Source: an uncultured Phycisphaerales bacterium
GTDB taxonomy: Bacteria > Planctomycetota > Phycisphaerae > Sedimentisphaerales > Anaerobacaceae
Reading direction: 5' to 3'
Assembly: GCA_937927975.1 (NCBI GenBank)
Contig: CALEZT010000172.1
Span: 19,204 to 83,203, forward strand
DNA: 64,000 nucleotides
Below are positions 26,553 through 34,812 of the stretch, piece after piece. Below the pieces are notes generated by a model, which saw only the letters and a program-made list of their open reading frames with translations, was not told the origin of the DNA and ran no database searches. Each line of letters begins with the position of its first letter. The first letter of the stretch is position 1. The translations under genes were made by a program, and so were the position numbers.

Positions 26553-28607
26553 ATGAAACCAATCGTCGTGGCCCTCGTGGGCAACCCCAACAGCGGAAAG
26601 AGCAGTCTGTTCAATCTGATCACCGGTTCGCATCAGCACGTGGGCAACTATCCCGGCGTCACGGTCGAAAAGAAAGAGGGCGTCTGCACGCACAAAGGAC
26701 AGGAGATCCTGTTCGTCGACCTGCCTGGCACGTACAGTCTGACCGCCTATTCGGAAGAGGAGATCATCACCCGCCGGTTCGTCCTGGACGAGCGGCCCGA
26801 CGTGGTGATCGACGTCGTCGATGCGTCGAACATCGAACGCAATCTGTACCTGGGCACACAACTGATCGAGATGAACGTGCCGCTGGTGTTCGCTTTCAAC
26901 ATGAGCGATCTGGCCAAGCGGCGGGGACTGGTGTTCGACCTCGATCAACTGTCCCGGCTGCTGGAGGCGAGAATCGTTCCCACAGTGGGGAGCAAGGGGG
27001 AAGGCCGGGACGCGCTGCTCGACGCGGTCATCGAGACCGCGCGCGAAGGCAGAAAGCCTCGCACCCACGGTCTGCAATACGGCGCCGAGATTGAGGATCA
27101 ACTGGCCCGCGTGGAGGCGATCGTCCGAACGCAGGAGGGGGATCTGGCGGACAGGTACGGCTCCCGCTGGGTGGCCCTTAAGCTGATCGAGCAGGACGAC
27201 GAGATTGTCGGCAGGATTCAACGTAAGGAGGTCCTGGACGCGGCGGCCAAGGGCGTCGCTTATCTGCGGGGCATCTTTCGCGACGAGCCGGAGATCGTCC
27301 TGGCCGACCGGCGATACGGGTTCATCTCCGGCGCCTGCCAGGAGACGATCAAGAACACGGTCGAGCGGCGACACGACGCCAGCGACGTGATCGATGCGAT
27401 CGTGACCAACCGGGTGCTCGGCTTGCCGATCTTCCTGGTGCTGATGTATGCGGTCTTCTGGCTGACGTTCACCCTGGGCGAGTTCCCGATGCAGGTCTTG
27501 GAGGGATTGTTCGGCTGGCTCGGGACCGCGGTGTCGGAGTTGTGGCCTGCCGGCAGCGAGAGCTGGCTGCGGTCCCTGCTCGTGGACGGTGTCATTGCAG
27601 GCGTCGGCGGTGTGGTGGTTTTTCTGCCCAACATCCTGCTGTTGTTCCTGGCCATCGCGATGCTGGAGGACACCGGCTACATGGCCCGCGCCGCGTTCGT
27701 GATGGACCGGATCATGCACAAGATCGGTCTGCACGGCAAGAGCTTCATTCCGATGCTGATCGGCTTCGGCTGCTCCGTTCCCGCCATCATGGCCACCCGG
27801 ATTCTGGAGAACCAGCGGAATCGTCTCACCACGATCATGGTGATCCCGCTGATGAGCTGCGGGGCGAGGCTGACGATCTACTCGCTCATCATTCCGGCCT
27901 TCTTCGCGCCCGCCTGGCGCGGCCCGGTGATGTGGCTGGTCTACCTGATCGGCATCCTCCTGGCGGTGATCTGCGCCAAGGTGCTTCGCCTTACGGTCTT
28001 TCAGGGCGAGACCATGCCCTTCGTGATGGAGTTGCCGCCGTACCGGATGCCGACGCCTCGATCGGTGGTGATCCACATGTGGCAACGCGGCTGGATGTTC
28101 CTCAAGAAAGCCGGCACCGTCATCCTGGGAATCTCGGTGGTCTTGTGGTTTCTGGCGAGCTTCCCGAAGCCCGCTCCCGAACGACTGGCGGGATTGGACG
28201 AAGAGCAGGCCCAGCAGGTTTCGCTGGAGCACTCCGTGATCGGACGCGTGGGTCAGTTCGTGGAGCCCGCCATCCGGCCGCTGGGATTCGACTGGCGGAT
28301 CGGCACCGCGTTGATCGGCGCTACGGCCGCCAAGGAAGTGTTCGTCTCGCAATTGAGCATCGTGTATGCGACGGGCTCCGGCGACAACGCCGACATGTTG
28401 CGGCAGAAGCTCCAGGCACGCTATACGCCGCTCGTGGGGTTCTGCATCATGCTGTTTTCTCTGATCTCCACGCCGTGCATTGCGACGATCGCGATGACCA
28501 AACAGGAAACCAACTCGTGGCGATGGGCTGCCTTCCAGTTCTTCGGCCTGACGGCCCTGGCGTATGTGATCACCCTGGTGGTGTTCCAGGTGGGCAGCCG
28601 GATATGA
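26553..28607 (+). CDS. feoB: Ferrous iron transport GTPase-permease FeoB
   Basis: A 684-residue inner-membrane Fe(II) importer. The N-terminal G domain has the Walker motif GNPNSGKSSLFN at 10-21, then DLPGTYSLTAYSEEE (G2/G3 region) and the NMSD guanine-specificity motif. A helical regulatory domain follows and then the membrane region with both gate motifs, including IGFGCSVPAIMATR and the later AAKEVFVSQLSIVY. The ATG at 26553 places the G1 motif at the usual distance from the N-terminus; an upstream GTG in frame lies within the operator and is unlikely. No FeoC gene is seen; a HemP-like gene follows instead. Confidence 0.96.
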   Translation: MKPIVVALVGNPNSGKSSLFNLITGSHQHVGNYPGVTVEKKEGVCTHKGQEILFVDLPGTYSLTAYSEEEIITRRFVLDERPDVVIDVVDASNIERNLYLGTQLIEMNVPLVFAFNMSDLAKRRGLVFDLDQLSRLLEARIVPTVGSKGEGRDALLDAVIETAREGRKPRTHGLQYGAEIEDQLARVEAIVRTQEGDLADRYGSRWVALKLIEQDDEIVGRIQRKEVLDAAAKGVAYLRGIFRDEPEIVLADRRYGFISGACQETIKNTVERRHDASDVIDAIVTNRVLGLPIFLVLMYAVFWLTFTLGEFPMQVLEGLFGWLGTAVSELWPAGSESWLRSLLVDGVIAGVGGVVVFLPNILLLFLAIAMLEDTGYMARAAFVMDRIMHKIGLHGKSFIPMLIGFGCSVPAIMATRILENQRNRLTTIMVIPLMSCGARLTIYSLIIPAFFAPAWRGPVMWLVYLIGILLAVICAKVLRLTVFQGETMPFVMELPPYRMPTPRSVVIHMWQRGWMFLKKAGTVILGISVVLWFLASFPKPAPERLAGLDEEQAQQVSLEHSVIGRVGQFVEPAIRPLGFDWRIGTALIGATAAKEVFVSQLSIVYATGSGDNADMLRQKLQARYTPLVGFCIMLFSLISTPCIATIAMTKQETNSWRWAAFQFFGLTALAYVITLVVFQVGSRI

Positions 28608-28692
28608 TTCCAACGTGCCGCGGACAAGATTCGCGATCGAGTTCGATCGAGGTCGGAAGTTCCGCCGCGTTGAACAGTGGAGGGACCGGAAC

Positions 28693-28899
28693 GTGTCGAT
28701 GTCGGAGAACACCAGTCGACGGGACGAATTGCATGATGTCGGCGCCGCGGAGGCCAAAGAACCATCGGGTGGGACCAAGTCCCCTTGTATTGATTCGCGG
28801 CAGCTCTTCGGTGATCGCGATGAGATCGCCATTCAGCATGGAGACCAGGTGTACCGGTTGAAGATCACTCGGTACGGGAGACTGATCTTGAACAAGTAA
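28693..28899 (+). CDS. hemP: HemP-family small protein
   Basis: A 68-residue protein. Its last 35 residues (DSRQLFGDRDEIAIQHGDQ, then YRLKITRYGRLILNK) match the HemP/hemin-uptake family: S-x-x-L, I-x-H-x-G-x-x-Y-x-L-x-x-T-R-x-G-K/R-L-I-L. HemP members are linked to haem or iron acquisition, in some species as activators of haem receptors. The GTG start has GGAGG nine bases upstream; an ATG two codons later is the alternative. The location directly after feoB supports an iron role and probable control by the DtxR-type operator. Confidence 0.8.
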   Translation: MSMSENTSRRDELHDVGAAEAKEPSGGTKSPCIDSRQLFGDRDEIAIQHGDQVYRLKITRYGRLILNK

Positions 28900-29114
28900 C
28901 AAAACCATCTTCGCAGTTTTCGCGACCCAGCCAGCCAAGAGGCCCCGATCATGGGGCTCCAGCCAGCCAGGGAGCAGACAGAGCGTTTCATCGCGCCGCT
29001 GTGTGCTCCCTTTTCCTTTTGTTCGCGTCTTGCGGATTTCCCGCGTTCGGCGCCGATCGCGGGCGGTCCGATCAATAGAAGTTAAAATCAGTCGGGTATT
29101 GGAAAGGAAAGAAC

Positions 29115-30146
29115 ATGAACACAGAATCGTTCCACAATCATCCTCATATGGGCAGTTGCGGATGCCAGACTCCTTGTGCGGTTTGCACCTGCCGCGTGCC
29201 GAAGAAAGCTCGGCGTAGAGGGTCGGCTCTCTGGCTCCTCACGTTGCTTGCCATCGGGGTCATGCTGGCGGTTACGACGTTGGCGTACGGCCGGGACGAC
29301 TCCGGCAAGCCCGGCCTGCTGGTCATCGCGCACGGTTCGCCGGCGAAGGCCTGGAATCAGCCGGTGCTGGCGCAGGAGCAGAAGGTCCTTGACCTGCTCG
29401 GGCAGGACAATCCCTTCGGCAAGGTCAAGGTCGTCTTCATGGAGTTCGCCGAGCCCAACGTGGCCGACGGCCTGGAGGAGCTTCAGAAGGCGGGCTGCTC
29501 CCGCATTGTGGCGGTGCCCCTGCTGATCGCGCCGTCGTCCCATTCCCATTGGGACATCCCCACTCTGCTGGGGCTGTACAGCGACCCGCGGATCGAGAAG
29601 ACCCTGCGGGAGGAAGGGGCGAAGCTGATCCGCGTCAACGTGCCTGTGACGTTGACGCCCACGTTGTCGGACAGCGATGTCATCGAACGCGTGATGCTCA
29701 AGCGGGTCCGCGCCCTGAGCAATGATCCGAACCGTGAGGCCGTCGTGCTGCTGGCCCACGGCAGCGAGGCGGTCCCCGGGGCCTGGGAGGATTTCATGAA
29801 ACGGACGGCGACGTACATCTGCGGAAAGACCGGCATCAGTCAGGCCGACTGGGCCTGCGTCGCGGTGGGCCAGGAGTACGGCCGGGCCGCCAGCGTGATT
29901 CAGTCGGCGGCCGAGCGGCGGGATCGCGTGATCGTTGTGGGCGCGTACCTGTCCGGCGGGGTCCAGCGGATGCACAAACGATGGATGGATCGGTTCGAAA
30001 GCCAGCAGGCTGACATGCCCGGCCTGGAGAACCCGCTGGAGGGACTGAACATCGTGTTGGCTGAACAAGGCCTGCTGCCCGATGAGGCGGTGGCCCAGTG
30101 GGTGGTGGAAACCGCCCGTGGGGAGTTGCAGCGGCACCCGAAATAG
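29115..30146 (+). CDS. Membrane-anchored CbiX/SirB-type chelatase
   Basis: A 343-residue protein. Residues 1-35 are rich in Cys and His (HNHPHMGSCGCQTPCAVCTC), followed by a basic patch and one transmembrane segment (LWLLTLLAIGVMLAVTTLA). The rest is a two-half CbiX domain: LLVIAHGSP opens the first half and VVLLAHGSE the second, with HSHWDIP as a likely metal-binding loop. CbiX inserts cobalt (SirB iron) into sirohydrochlorin, normally in the cytoplasm. Here the positive-inside rule puts the chelatase domain outside the membrane and the Cys/His tail in the cytoplasm. AAAGGAAAG precedes the ATG. No corrin or haem gene is adjacent; I looked for a cobalamin riboswitch upstream and saw none. Confidence 0.85.
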   Translation: MNTESFHNHPHMGSCGCQTPCAVCTCRVPKKARRRGSALWLLTLLAIGVMLAVTTLAYGRDDSGKPGLLVIAHGSPAKAWNQPVLAQEQKVLDLLGQDNPFGKVKVVFMEFAEPNVADGLEELQKAGCSRIVAVPLLIAPSSHSHWDIPTLLGLYSDPRIEKTLREEGAKLIRVNVPVTLTPTLSDSDVIERVMLKRVRALSNDPNREAVVLLAHGSEAVPGAWEDFMKRTATYICGKTGISQADWACVAVGQEYGRAASVIQSAAERRDRVIVVGAYLSGGVQRMHKRWMDRFESQQADMPGLENPLEGLNIVLAEQGLLPDEAVAQWVVETARGELQRHPK

Positions 30147-30168
30147 AGGCATGAGGAGACGAGAAGCC

Positions 30169-30948
30169 ATGAACGGAATGCAGAGACGACCGGGGTTCAC
30201 GTTGATCGAGTTGCTCGTGGTGATCGGTGTGATCGCCGTGCTGATGGCGATTCTCACGCCGGTTCTGCGAGCGTCGCGGGAGCATGCGCAGCGGGCCGTG
30301 TGCGGGTCGCAGCTGCGACAGTTGGGGATCGCGCACGTGATGTACCAGCAGAGCCACGACGGGTGGATCACACCCGCGGCCCAGGAGAACGGCGTCGCCC
30401 AGTACTGGTACAATACGCTGGGCCCTTATTTCGAACACACGCGTACGCAGCACGGCGACGAGCATGCCGACGACATCGGTCGGCGGATCCTCCTTTGTCC
30501 CCTGGACAAGAAGGGGTATCCGAAGATGCTCAACCCGCACGGGGACAACCCCCAGGGGCGGCTCTCGTACGCCATCAACAGCCAGCCGACGCGGCACGTC
30601 AGCAGCCGCACGAGGAAATACGCCGGGCTGGGCGGCAACAAGATCACACAACTCCGCTGTCCGGCCGAGGCGATGCTCCACTGCGATTTTGCTTATCGCG
30701 CCTGGGTTTGCGATGCCGTGACGCTGACGCGGAACCGATACGCTTCGGAGCCGGGGGCGCACTACGAAGAGATGCCGGGGTACCCCGAGCAGAACAAGAC
30801 CGTCGTTGGCGCGTACCGGCATGGCGGACGCATGAACGTGCTCTGGGCGGATGGGCACGTGTCGCTGCTCGAAGGCAGGCTGGTCTCAGCGGAGGATCAG
30901 CCTGCCTTCTGGGGAGCGGTCTACAATTCGCTGTCCAATCAGGAATAG
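30169..30948 (+). CDS. Prepilin-like protein with H-X-DG C-terminal motif
   Basis: A 259-residue prepilin-like protein. RRPGFTLIELLVVIGVIAVLMAIL holds the peptidase site (G/F), Glu5 and hydrophobic helix. The soluble part has a Cys pair typical of this family (CGSQLRQLG..LLCPLD) and closes with LWADGHVSLLE, the DGH motif. ATG 30169 is preferred because AGGAG lies about ten bases upstream; 30151 and 30178 are alternatives. It lies 22 nt after the chelatase and 21 nt before the large secreted-protein gene, so all three are probably one operon. Confidence 0.9.
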   Translation: MNGMQRRPGFTLIELLVVIGVIAVLMAILTPVLRASREHAQRAVCGSQLRQLGIAHVMYQQSHDGWITPAAQENGVAQYWYNTLGPYFEHTRTQHGDEHADDIGRRILLCPLDKKGYPKMLNPHGDNPQGRLSYAINSQPTRHVSSRTRKYAGLGGNKITQLRCPAEAMLHCDFAYRAWVCDAVTLTRNRYASEPGAHYEEMPGYPEQNKTVVGAYRHGGRMNVLWADGHVSLLEGRLVSAEDQPAFWGAVYNSLSNQE

Positions 30949-30969
30949 CCAGAAAGGAAGGAGTGGGTT

Positions 30970-32712
30970 ATGCATGTCAAGCAAGTAGCGATGGTGTGGA
31001 TCTTGTTGGCGATGGCGGGGAGTCCCGCCCGATCGGTCACGGTGACGCTCACCGATAGCGACTCCTGCGTCGTGATGGGGGCGCTGTCCAACGACGACGG
31101 CGACGCGTTCTCCATCGTGCAGATGGGCCACGGCGGCGTGCCGTCCAAGCCGTACATCAGCACGCGGTATCCGAGCCCAGGGACGTACGATCACGACCGG
31201 CGAGCGATTGCGGAGTTCTCTCTGGACCCGATGCGGCGGGTCTCTACGGAGTCCAATGCCGTGCGGTCGGCGACACTGACATTCTATTTCGACGATGTGA
31301 TCTGGCCGGGATTATCACCGAACCCCTGGACGACGCAGGACTTCACGCTCGAACTCTACACGGAAACCGCCAACGGCAGGCTCGACGGCTCCGACGCCGA
31401 CGACCTGGACGCGAAGCTCGGCGGCCAGGGCCCCGACGACTGGGCCTCCCAGGCGATTCGAAGTTGGCGTTTCCTGGCGGGAGTGACCGGCCCGCTCCAG
31501 GCGGGGCAGAAGATCGTCGGGATGTTCGGGCCCGATGAGTTGTTCCCCGCCCGGTTTGGCGATGACGAGTTGATGATCTATGGGATGATCGGCTTTGAAG
31601 TGGACGTGGCCACCGAGGTGGCGGCGGCCCTGGCTGATTCCAGTTTGTCGCACGTCGGGTTCCGCTGGATTGCCAATACGCGGGACGGCCATTGGACGAG
31701 CATGGACCCCAAAGGGCATCTTCCCGCGTTGACCGTCGAAATGATCGCGGGAGAGCCGTTGTGCTTTGCTCTCCAATCCTCGGATATCGGCCCGATCACT
31801 GGGGACCAGCACAGTGGCCGGCCGTACCACTTGTTCAACGACGCCGAAGATGAGGCGATCTACCTGACGGTTCGGGAATGGAGCGGCGGCCACTCGCCGA
31901 TTCCCCGTGTGACCTGGCCTCTTCCAGATGGGATCATCGAGTGGGGTGTCTTCACCGATCCCAACGGCTTGTCGTCTCGGCCTGAAGTCGTCACCTATGC
32001 GGCCGATGGAAGCCCTCGCTATGTCTACTGGGATTCGAAGAAGAAGGATTACGTTCTGCTGGCCGACGAGAGCAACGTGGCCGAGGGGCAGGAGAAGCTC
32101 CGCTACGAAGAGTGGTCGTCCGATCTCCCGCTGAATCTGGGCAACTACGGCCGGGCGGCCGGCACGGCGGCTGACATGCAAAACGTGCTGCTGACAGAGT
32201 TCAAGCTCGAGCGTCCCGGCTGGTACGGGCTCGATCCCAACGCTTTGGTTTCAGCGAGGATCGAACTAACGATCGACCGAGTGGTGGACATGTCGCTCAG
32301 CGGCAACAACATGGCGCTTCTGCCCAGCATGCTCTACGTCAACGGTTTCGCGGGCGACGGGGTCGTGGGCCGGTTCGAGAACGCCCAGGCGGACTTCGAG
32401 CGAATCGACCATGAGAACGCCGACGTATCCGTGCCGCTGACCATGGACGGGACGGCCACGGGTACGCCAATCACGGATTTCTCCTTGTCGTGGTACAAGC
32501 TGGTTGAGCCGGGGCTGGGCGAGCCGTTTACTGTGATGATCGACGTCACGGAATCCGTCAAGCGATTGTTGGCAGAAGGCGCGTTGTTTGCAGGGTTTGT
32601 GCTCTCCTGTTCTTCCGATGGCGATTTCTGTCTGGCCAGCGTAGACCTCGTCGATGATGTCCGAGGCAGAGTGTACCTGCCCAAGCTGGTGTTGCAGACG
32701 TCGCTGCAATAG
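30970..32712 (+). CDS. Large secreted protein of unknown function with two similar halves
   Basis: A 580-residue exported protein (signal VAMVWILLAMAGSPARS). The N-terminal half (SATLTFYFDD..WASQAIRSW) and the C-terminal half (SARIELTIDR..VMIDVTESVKRLLAEG) read as two beta-sandwich modules of the type found in secreted or cell-wall proteins, in which a strand pattern ends in a V-T-x-x-V-A/K-x-x-L-x-x-G motif. No enzyme signature is seen. GGAAGGAG precedes the ATG. It follows a prepilin gene directly, the same pairing seen at two other places in the window. There is no dockerin repeat here. Confidence 0.7.
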   Translation: MHVKQVAMVWILLAMAGSPARSVTVTLTDSDSCVVMGALSNDDGDAFSIVQMGHGGVPSKPYISTRYPSPGTYDHDRRAIAEFSLDPMRRVSTESNAVRSATLTFYFDDVIWPGLSPNPWTTQDFTLELYTETANGRLDGSDADDLDAKLGGQGPDDWASQAIRSWRFLAGVTGPLQAGQKIVGMFGPDELFPARFGDDELMIYGMIGFEVDVATEVAAALADSSLSHVGFRWIANTRDGHWTSMDPKGHLPALTVEMIAGEPLCFALQSSDIGPITGDQHSGRPYHLFNDAEDEAIYLTVREWSGGHSPIPRVTWPLPDGIIEWGVFTDPNGLSSRPEVVTYAADGSPRYVYWDSKKKDYVLLADESNVAEGQEKLRYEEWSSDLPLNLGNYGRAAGTAADMQNVLLTEFKLERPGWYGLDPNALVSARIELTIDRVVDMSLSGNNMALLPSMLYVNGFAGDGVVGRFENAQADFERIDHENADVSVPLTMDGTATGTPITDFSLSWYKLVEPGLGEPFTVMIDVTESVKRLLAEGALFAGFVLSCSSDGDFCLASVDLVDDVRGRVYLPKLVLQTSLQ

Positions 32713-32976
32713 CGGTGGCGATGTCTGTCGGGCTGTTGCCATGCCGGGGCGTCGTACCGGGTCCTCGCTGATCTTGTTCGGGCCGGGGTCGCCGGAGCGA
32801 GAAGCGCGGATGCCGCCGACGTCCTCGGCCTGGGGCCTTCACGAGGGGGTCGAAGGGTTCGCCCCGGGGAACCCGCTTGACACCGCGGCTTATTCCTGTC
32901 AAGCTTGCCCGGACTGCGGTCGAGCAAAGTGTATGAAGAATACGGGTTCAATCCTGAATGAAAGAGGCCTTGAGGA

Positions 32977-34245
32977 ATGCGCGTGCGATTCGCTGTTGTT
33001 GAATCTGTTGTACTGATTTCATCGGTTCTTTTGGCTGCATGTCATGGTGATGTCGGGTCGCGGCATGATGAGGTCGTGCAGGGGACCGCGCACAGCACCC
33101 GCTCGCCCCACGGCGTGGAAGAGCTTTTCGGCACTGGCGTCACCTGGGGGGCGGGTCTGACGCAGGTCTATCAGCACAACGCGCATGGCGGCCTGAGCAC
33201 GGAGTCGCGGTCGGGACGCTATGCAGGCAGCTATGACGTTCAGGCGTCAGCCGATCTCGAAAGGACCCTGGGATGGTCGAACTCGACGGCTTATTTGCTC
33301 CTGGAGGGCGGTTGGCCCCGCGACGGATGTATCGATCCGGCTTCGGTGGGCAGCTACTTCGGCGTCGACGGCGATGCGATCCACGGCGAGTGGATCGATG
33401 TGGCGGAGTTGTGGTTCCTTCGGTCGTTCGCAGGCGATCGGCTGTTCCTGCAGGTCGGCAAGGCGGATCTTTCCGCGGGGATCGAGTATCGCGACGTGGT
33501 CTCGGCGTTCGATCTGAACGCCTATGCCAACGACGAACATGGCCAGTTCCTCAACGGCGCCTTCGTCAACAACCCAACGATTCCCTTCCCTGCGTACACC
33601 CTGTCCCTGTCCGCGGTGGCCAGGCTCTCGGATCAGTGGCAGTTCGCTGCGGCCGGGGCCACCCAGAGCGGCGACGCCGACATCGACGAGACCGCCTCCT
33701 GGGCCTCCGACGACGAGGGATTCTTCGTCATCGCCCAGGCGAGTTTTCTGCCGGGGAGTCGCGTCAACTCCTGGCTTGGCACCGGAGAGTACCACCTCGG
33801 CGCCTGGTGGACCGGCGGCGGCGATCTCACGTCGCAGGACGAACTGGGCGGTGTGTATCTCAGCGCTGCCCGGGAGATCTTTCGCGAAAGCGACGATCCC
33901 GACGACGAGCAGGGCTTGGGGTTGTTCGCCCGCTGGGGCTGGGTCGACGGCGATGCGGCCGAGCTCGACTGCTTCTGGAGCGTGGGCCTGCAATACCGAG
34001 GTCTGCTCGAACTGCGGGACGACGACGTCCTGGGGATCGGTTTTGCCCGAGGCGCGTTCGCCGGCTCGGACAGCCTGGCGGGGTTTGCAGGATCGGAGCA
34101 GGTTGTGGAACTGTACTACAGCATCGCGGTCGTGCGGTGGATGACCCTCAGTCCAGACGTCCAGTACATCGCGGATCCCGGCGGGCGATCCGATTCGGAC
34201 GACGCGTTGATCGTCGGCCTGCGTGCGCGGATCCTCATTGAATAG
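32977..34245 (+). CDS. OprB-like carbohydrate porin
   Basis: A 422-residue outer-membrane beta-barrel protein. The features that match carbohydrate-selective porins are GVTWGAGLTQVYQHNAHGG near the N-terminus, an aspartate/tryptophan-rich strand pattern, the segment LFLQVGKADLS..EYRDVVSAFDLNAYANDEHGQF, and the terminal strand VGLRARILIE. The signal ends in LLAAC, so it may be a lipoprotein at its N-terminus, or the Cys may be incidental. It presumably lets sugars or small solutes cross the outer membrane. The 264 nt before it hold no gene. It is convergent with the small membrane-protein gene at 34286. Confidence 0.8.
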   Translation: MRVRFAVVESVVLISSVLLAACHGDVGSRHDEVVQGTAHSTRSPHGVEELFGTGVTWGAGLTQVYQHNAHGGLSTESRSGRYAGSYDVQASADLERTLGWSNSTAYLLLEGGWPRDGCIDPASVGSYFGVDGDAIHGEWIDVAELWFLRSFAGDRLFLQVGKADLSAGIEYRDVVSAFDLNAYANDEHGQFLNGAFVNNPTIPFPAYTLSLSAVARLSDQWQFAAAGATQSGDADIDETASWASDDEGFFVIAQASFLPGSRVNSWLGTGEYHLGAWWTGGGDLTSQDELGGVYLSAAREIFRESDDPDDEQGLGLFARWGWVDGDAAELDCFWSVGLQYRGLLELRDDDVLGIGFARGAFAGSDSLAGFAGSEQVVELYYSIAVVRWMTLSPDVQYIADPGGRSDSDDALIVGLRARILIE

Positions 34246-34285
34246 ATGTCGGTAGACCGCGGTCTTGCGGCCGTCAATTGGCGGA

Positions 34286-34561
34286 CTACTGGGGATTCTT
34301 GGCGGGGGCCTTGTCGTCCCCTCTCATGGCGACGATCAGGGCTCCGGCGGCGGCGCCGGCAGAGTAGCTGAACGCCAGGAACCAGTTGTTAGTCCGGATA
34401 AAATTCGACAGTACCCACAACCCCAAGAGATTTTCGATAAAGACAATGCACACGAGAAGGGTCTTCTCGCCACGGGCGCAGGCTAAGGTACGCCGCAGCG
34501 CCAAGTACCACTCGCCGCAGCCGACCGACAAGTAAAGGATCATCGTCGGGAGGAGGTTCAT
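34286..34561 (-). CDS. Small membrane protein resembling the DUF5698/UPF0316 membrane domain
   Basis: A 91-residue protein with about three membrane segments (MILYLSVGCGEWYLAL, LLVCIVFIENLLGLWVL, FLAFSYSAGAAAGALIVA). The central TLACARGEKTLLVCIVFIE resembles the T-L-x-x-x-R-G-x-K/R motif of the DUF5698 domain, which elsewhere forms the membrane half of UPF0316 proteins; the cytoplasmic DUF2179 half is absent here. The function of the family is not known. AGGAGG with six-base spacing supports the ATG. A strong promoter and two dyads lie upstream, so its expression is probably controlled. Confidence 0.65.
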   Translation of the reverse strand: MNLLPTMILYLSVGCGEWYLALRRTLACARGEKTLLVCIVFIENLLGLWVLSNFIRTNNWFLAFSYSAGAAAGALIVAMRGDDKAPAKNPQ

Positions 34562-34622
34562 AGTCGTCCTCCTGCCCGCAGGTCCAAGAAACCAAGATGT
34601 TCTGGGTCATTTCCATAACGCT

Positions 34623-34651
34623 AGTATACCACATCGACCGTCTTCGTGCAA
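34623..34651 (-). promoter_or_regulatory. Sigma70-type promoter of the DUF5698-like gene
   Basis: On the minus strand TTGCAC and TATACT are separated by exactly 17 nt. The ATG is about 60 nt downstream. The -35 box lies inside an 8-bp dyad. Confidence 0.65.
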
Positions 34652-34664
34652 TTCTCTTGCACGA
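34644..34664. promoter_or_regulatory. 8-bp dyad over the -35 box
   Basis: TCGTGCAA and TTGCACGA are perfect inverted arms around TTCTC. Position over the -35 hexamer suggests an operator; it could also fold as a hairpin. Confidence 0.5.
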
Positions 34665-34699
34665 GTCACTTAGACTTAAGCTCTTGTCAATAAGTGACT
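34664..34699. promoter_or_regulatory. 9-bp dyad upstream of the same promoter
   Basis: AGTCACTTA and TAAGTGACT are perfect inverted arms separated by 18 nt. It abuts the previous dyad and may be a second regulator site, or the end of the convergent-side transcript of the epimerase operon. Confidence 0.45.
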
Positions 34700-34812
34700 T
34701 ATGGCTATAAGGAAAATGCCAGGGCGACGAACAAAAAGGGTGTCTTACGCGTATGCACACCAGGGTGAGCGAGGGGTACCCTGGATTTCGTCTCGGGTCG
34801 ATCTCGTGTAGG

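Noticed and set aside
26415-28832. An 805-codon minus-strand frame antisense to feoB
   Set aside because: Same reason: antisense shadow of feoB with no start signal and shadow-like composition.
28900-29114. Cobalamin riboswitch upstream of the CbiX-type gene
   Set aside because: A GCCCC/GGGGC hairpin and repeated CAGCCAGCCA occur, but none of the conserved cobalamin riboswitch core elements are present.
34254-34265. Palindrome AGACCGCGGTCT between convergent genes
   Set aside because: It is a short perfect palindrome but lies after both stops with no T-run or promoter, so no role is suggested.
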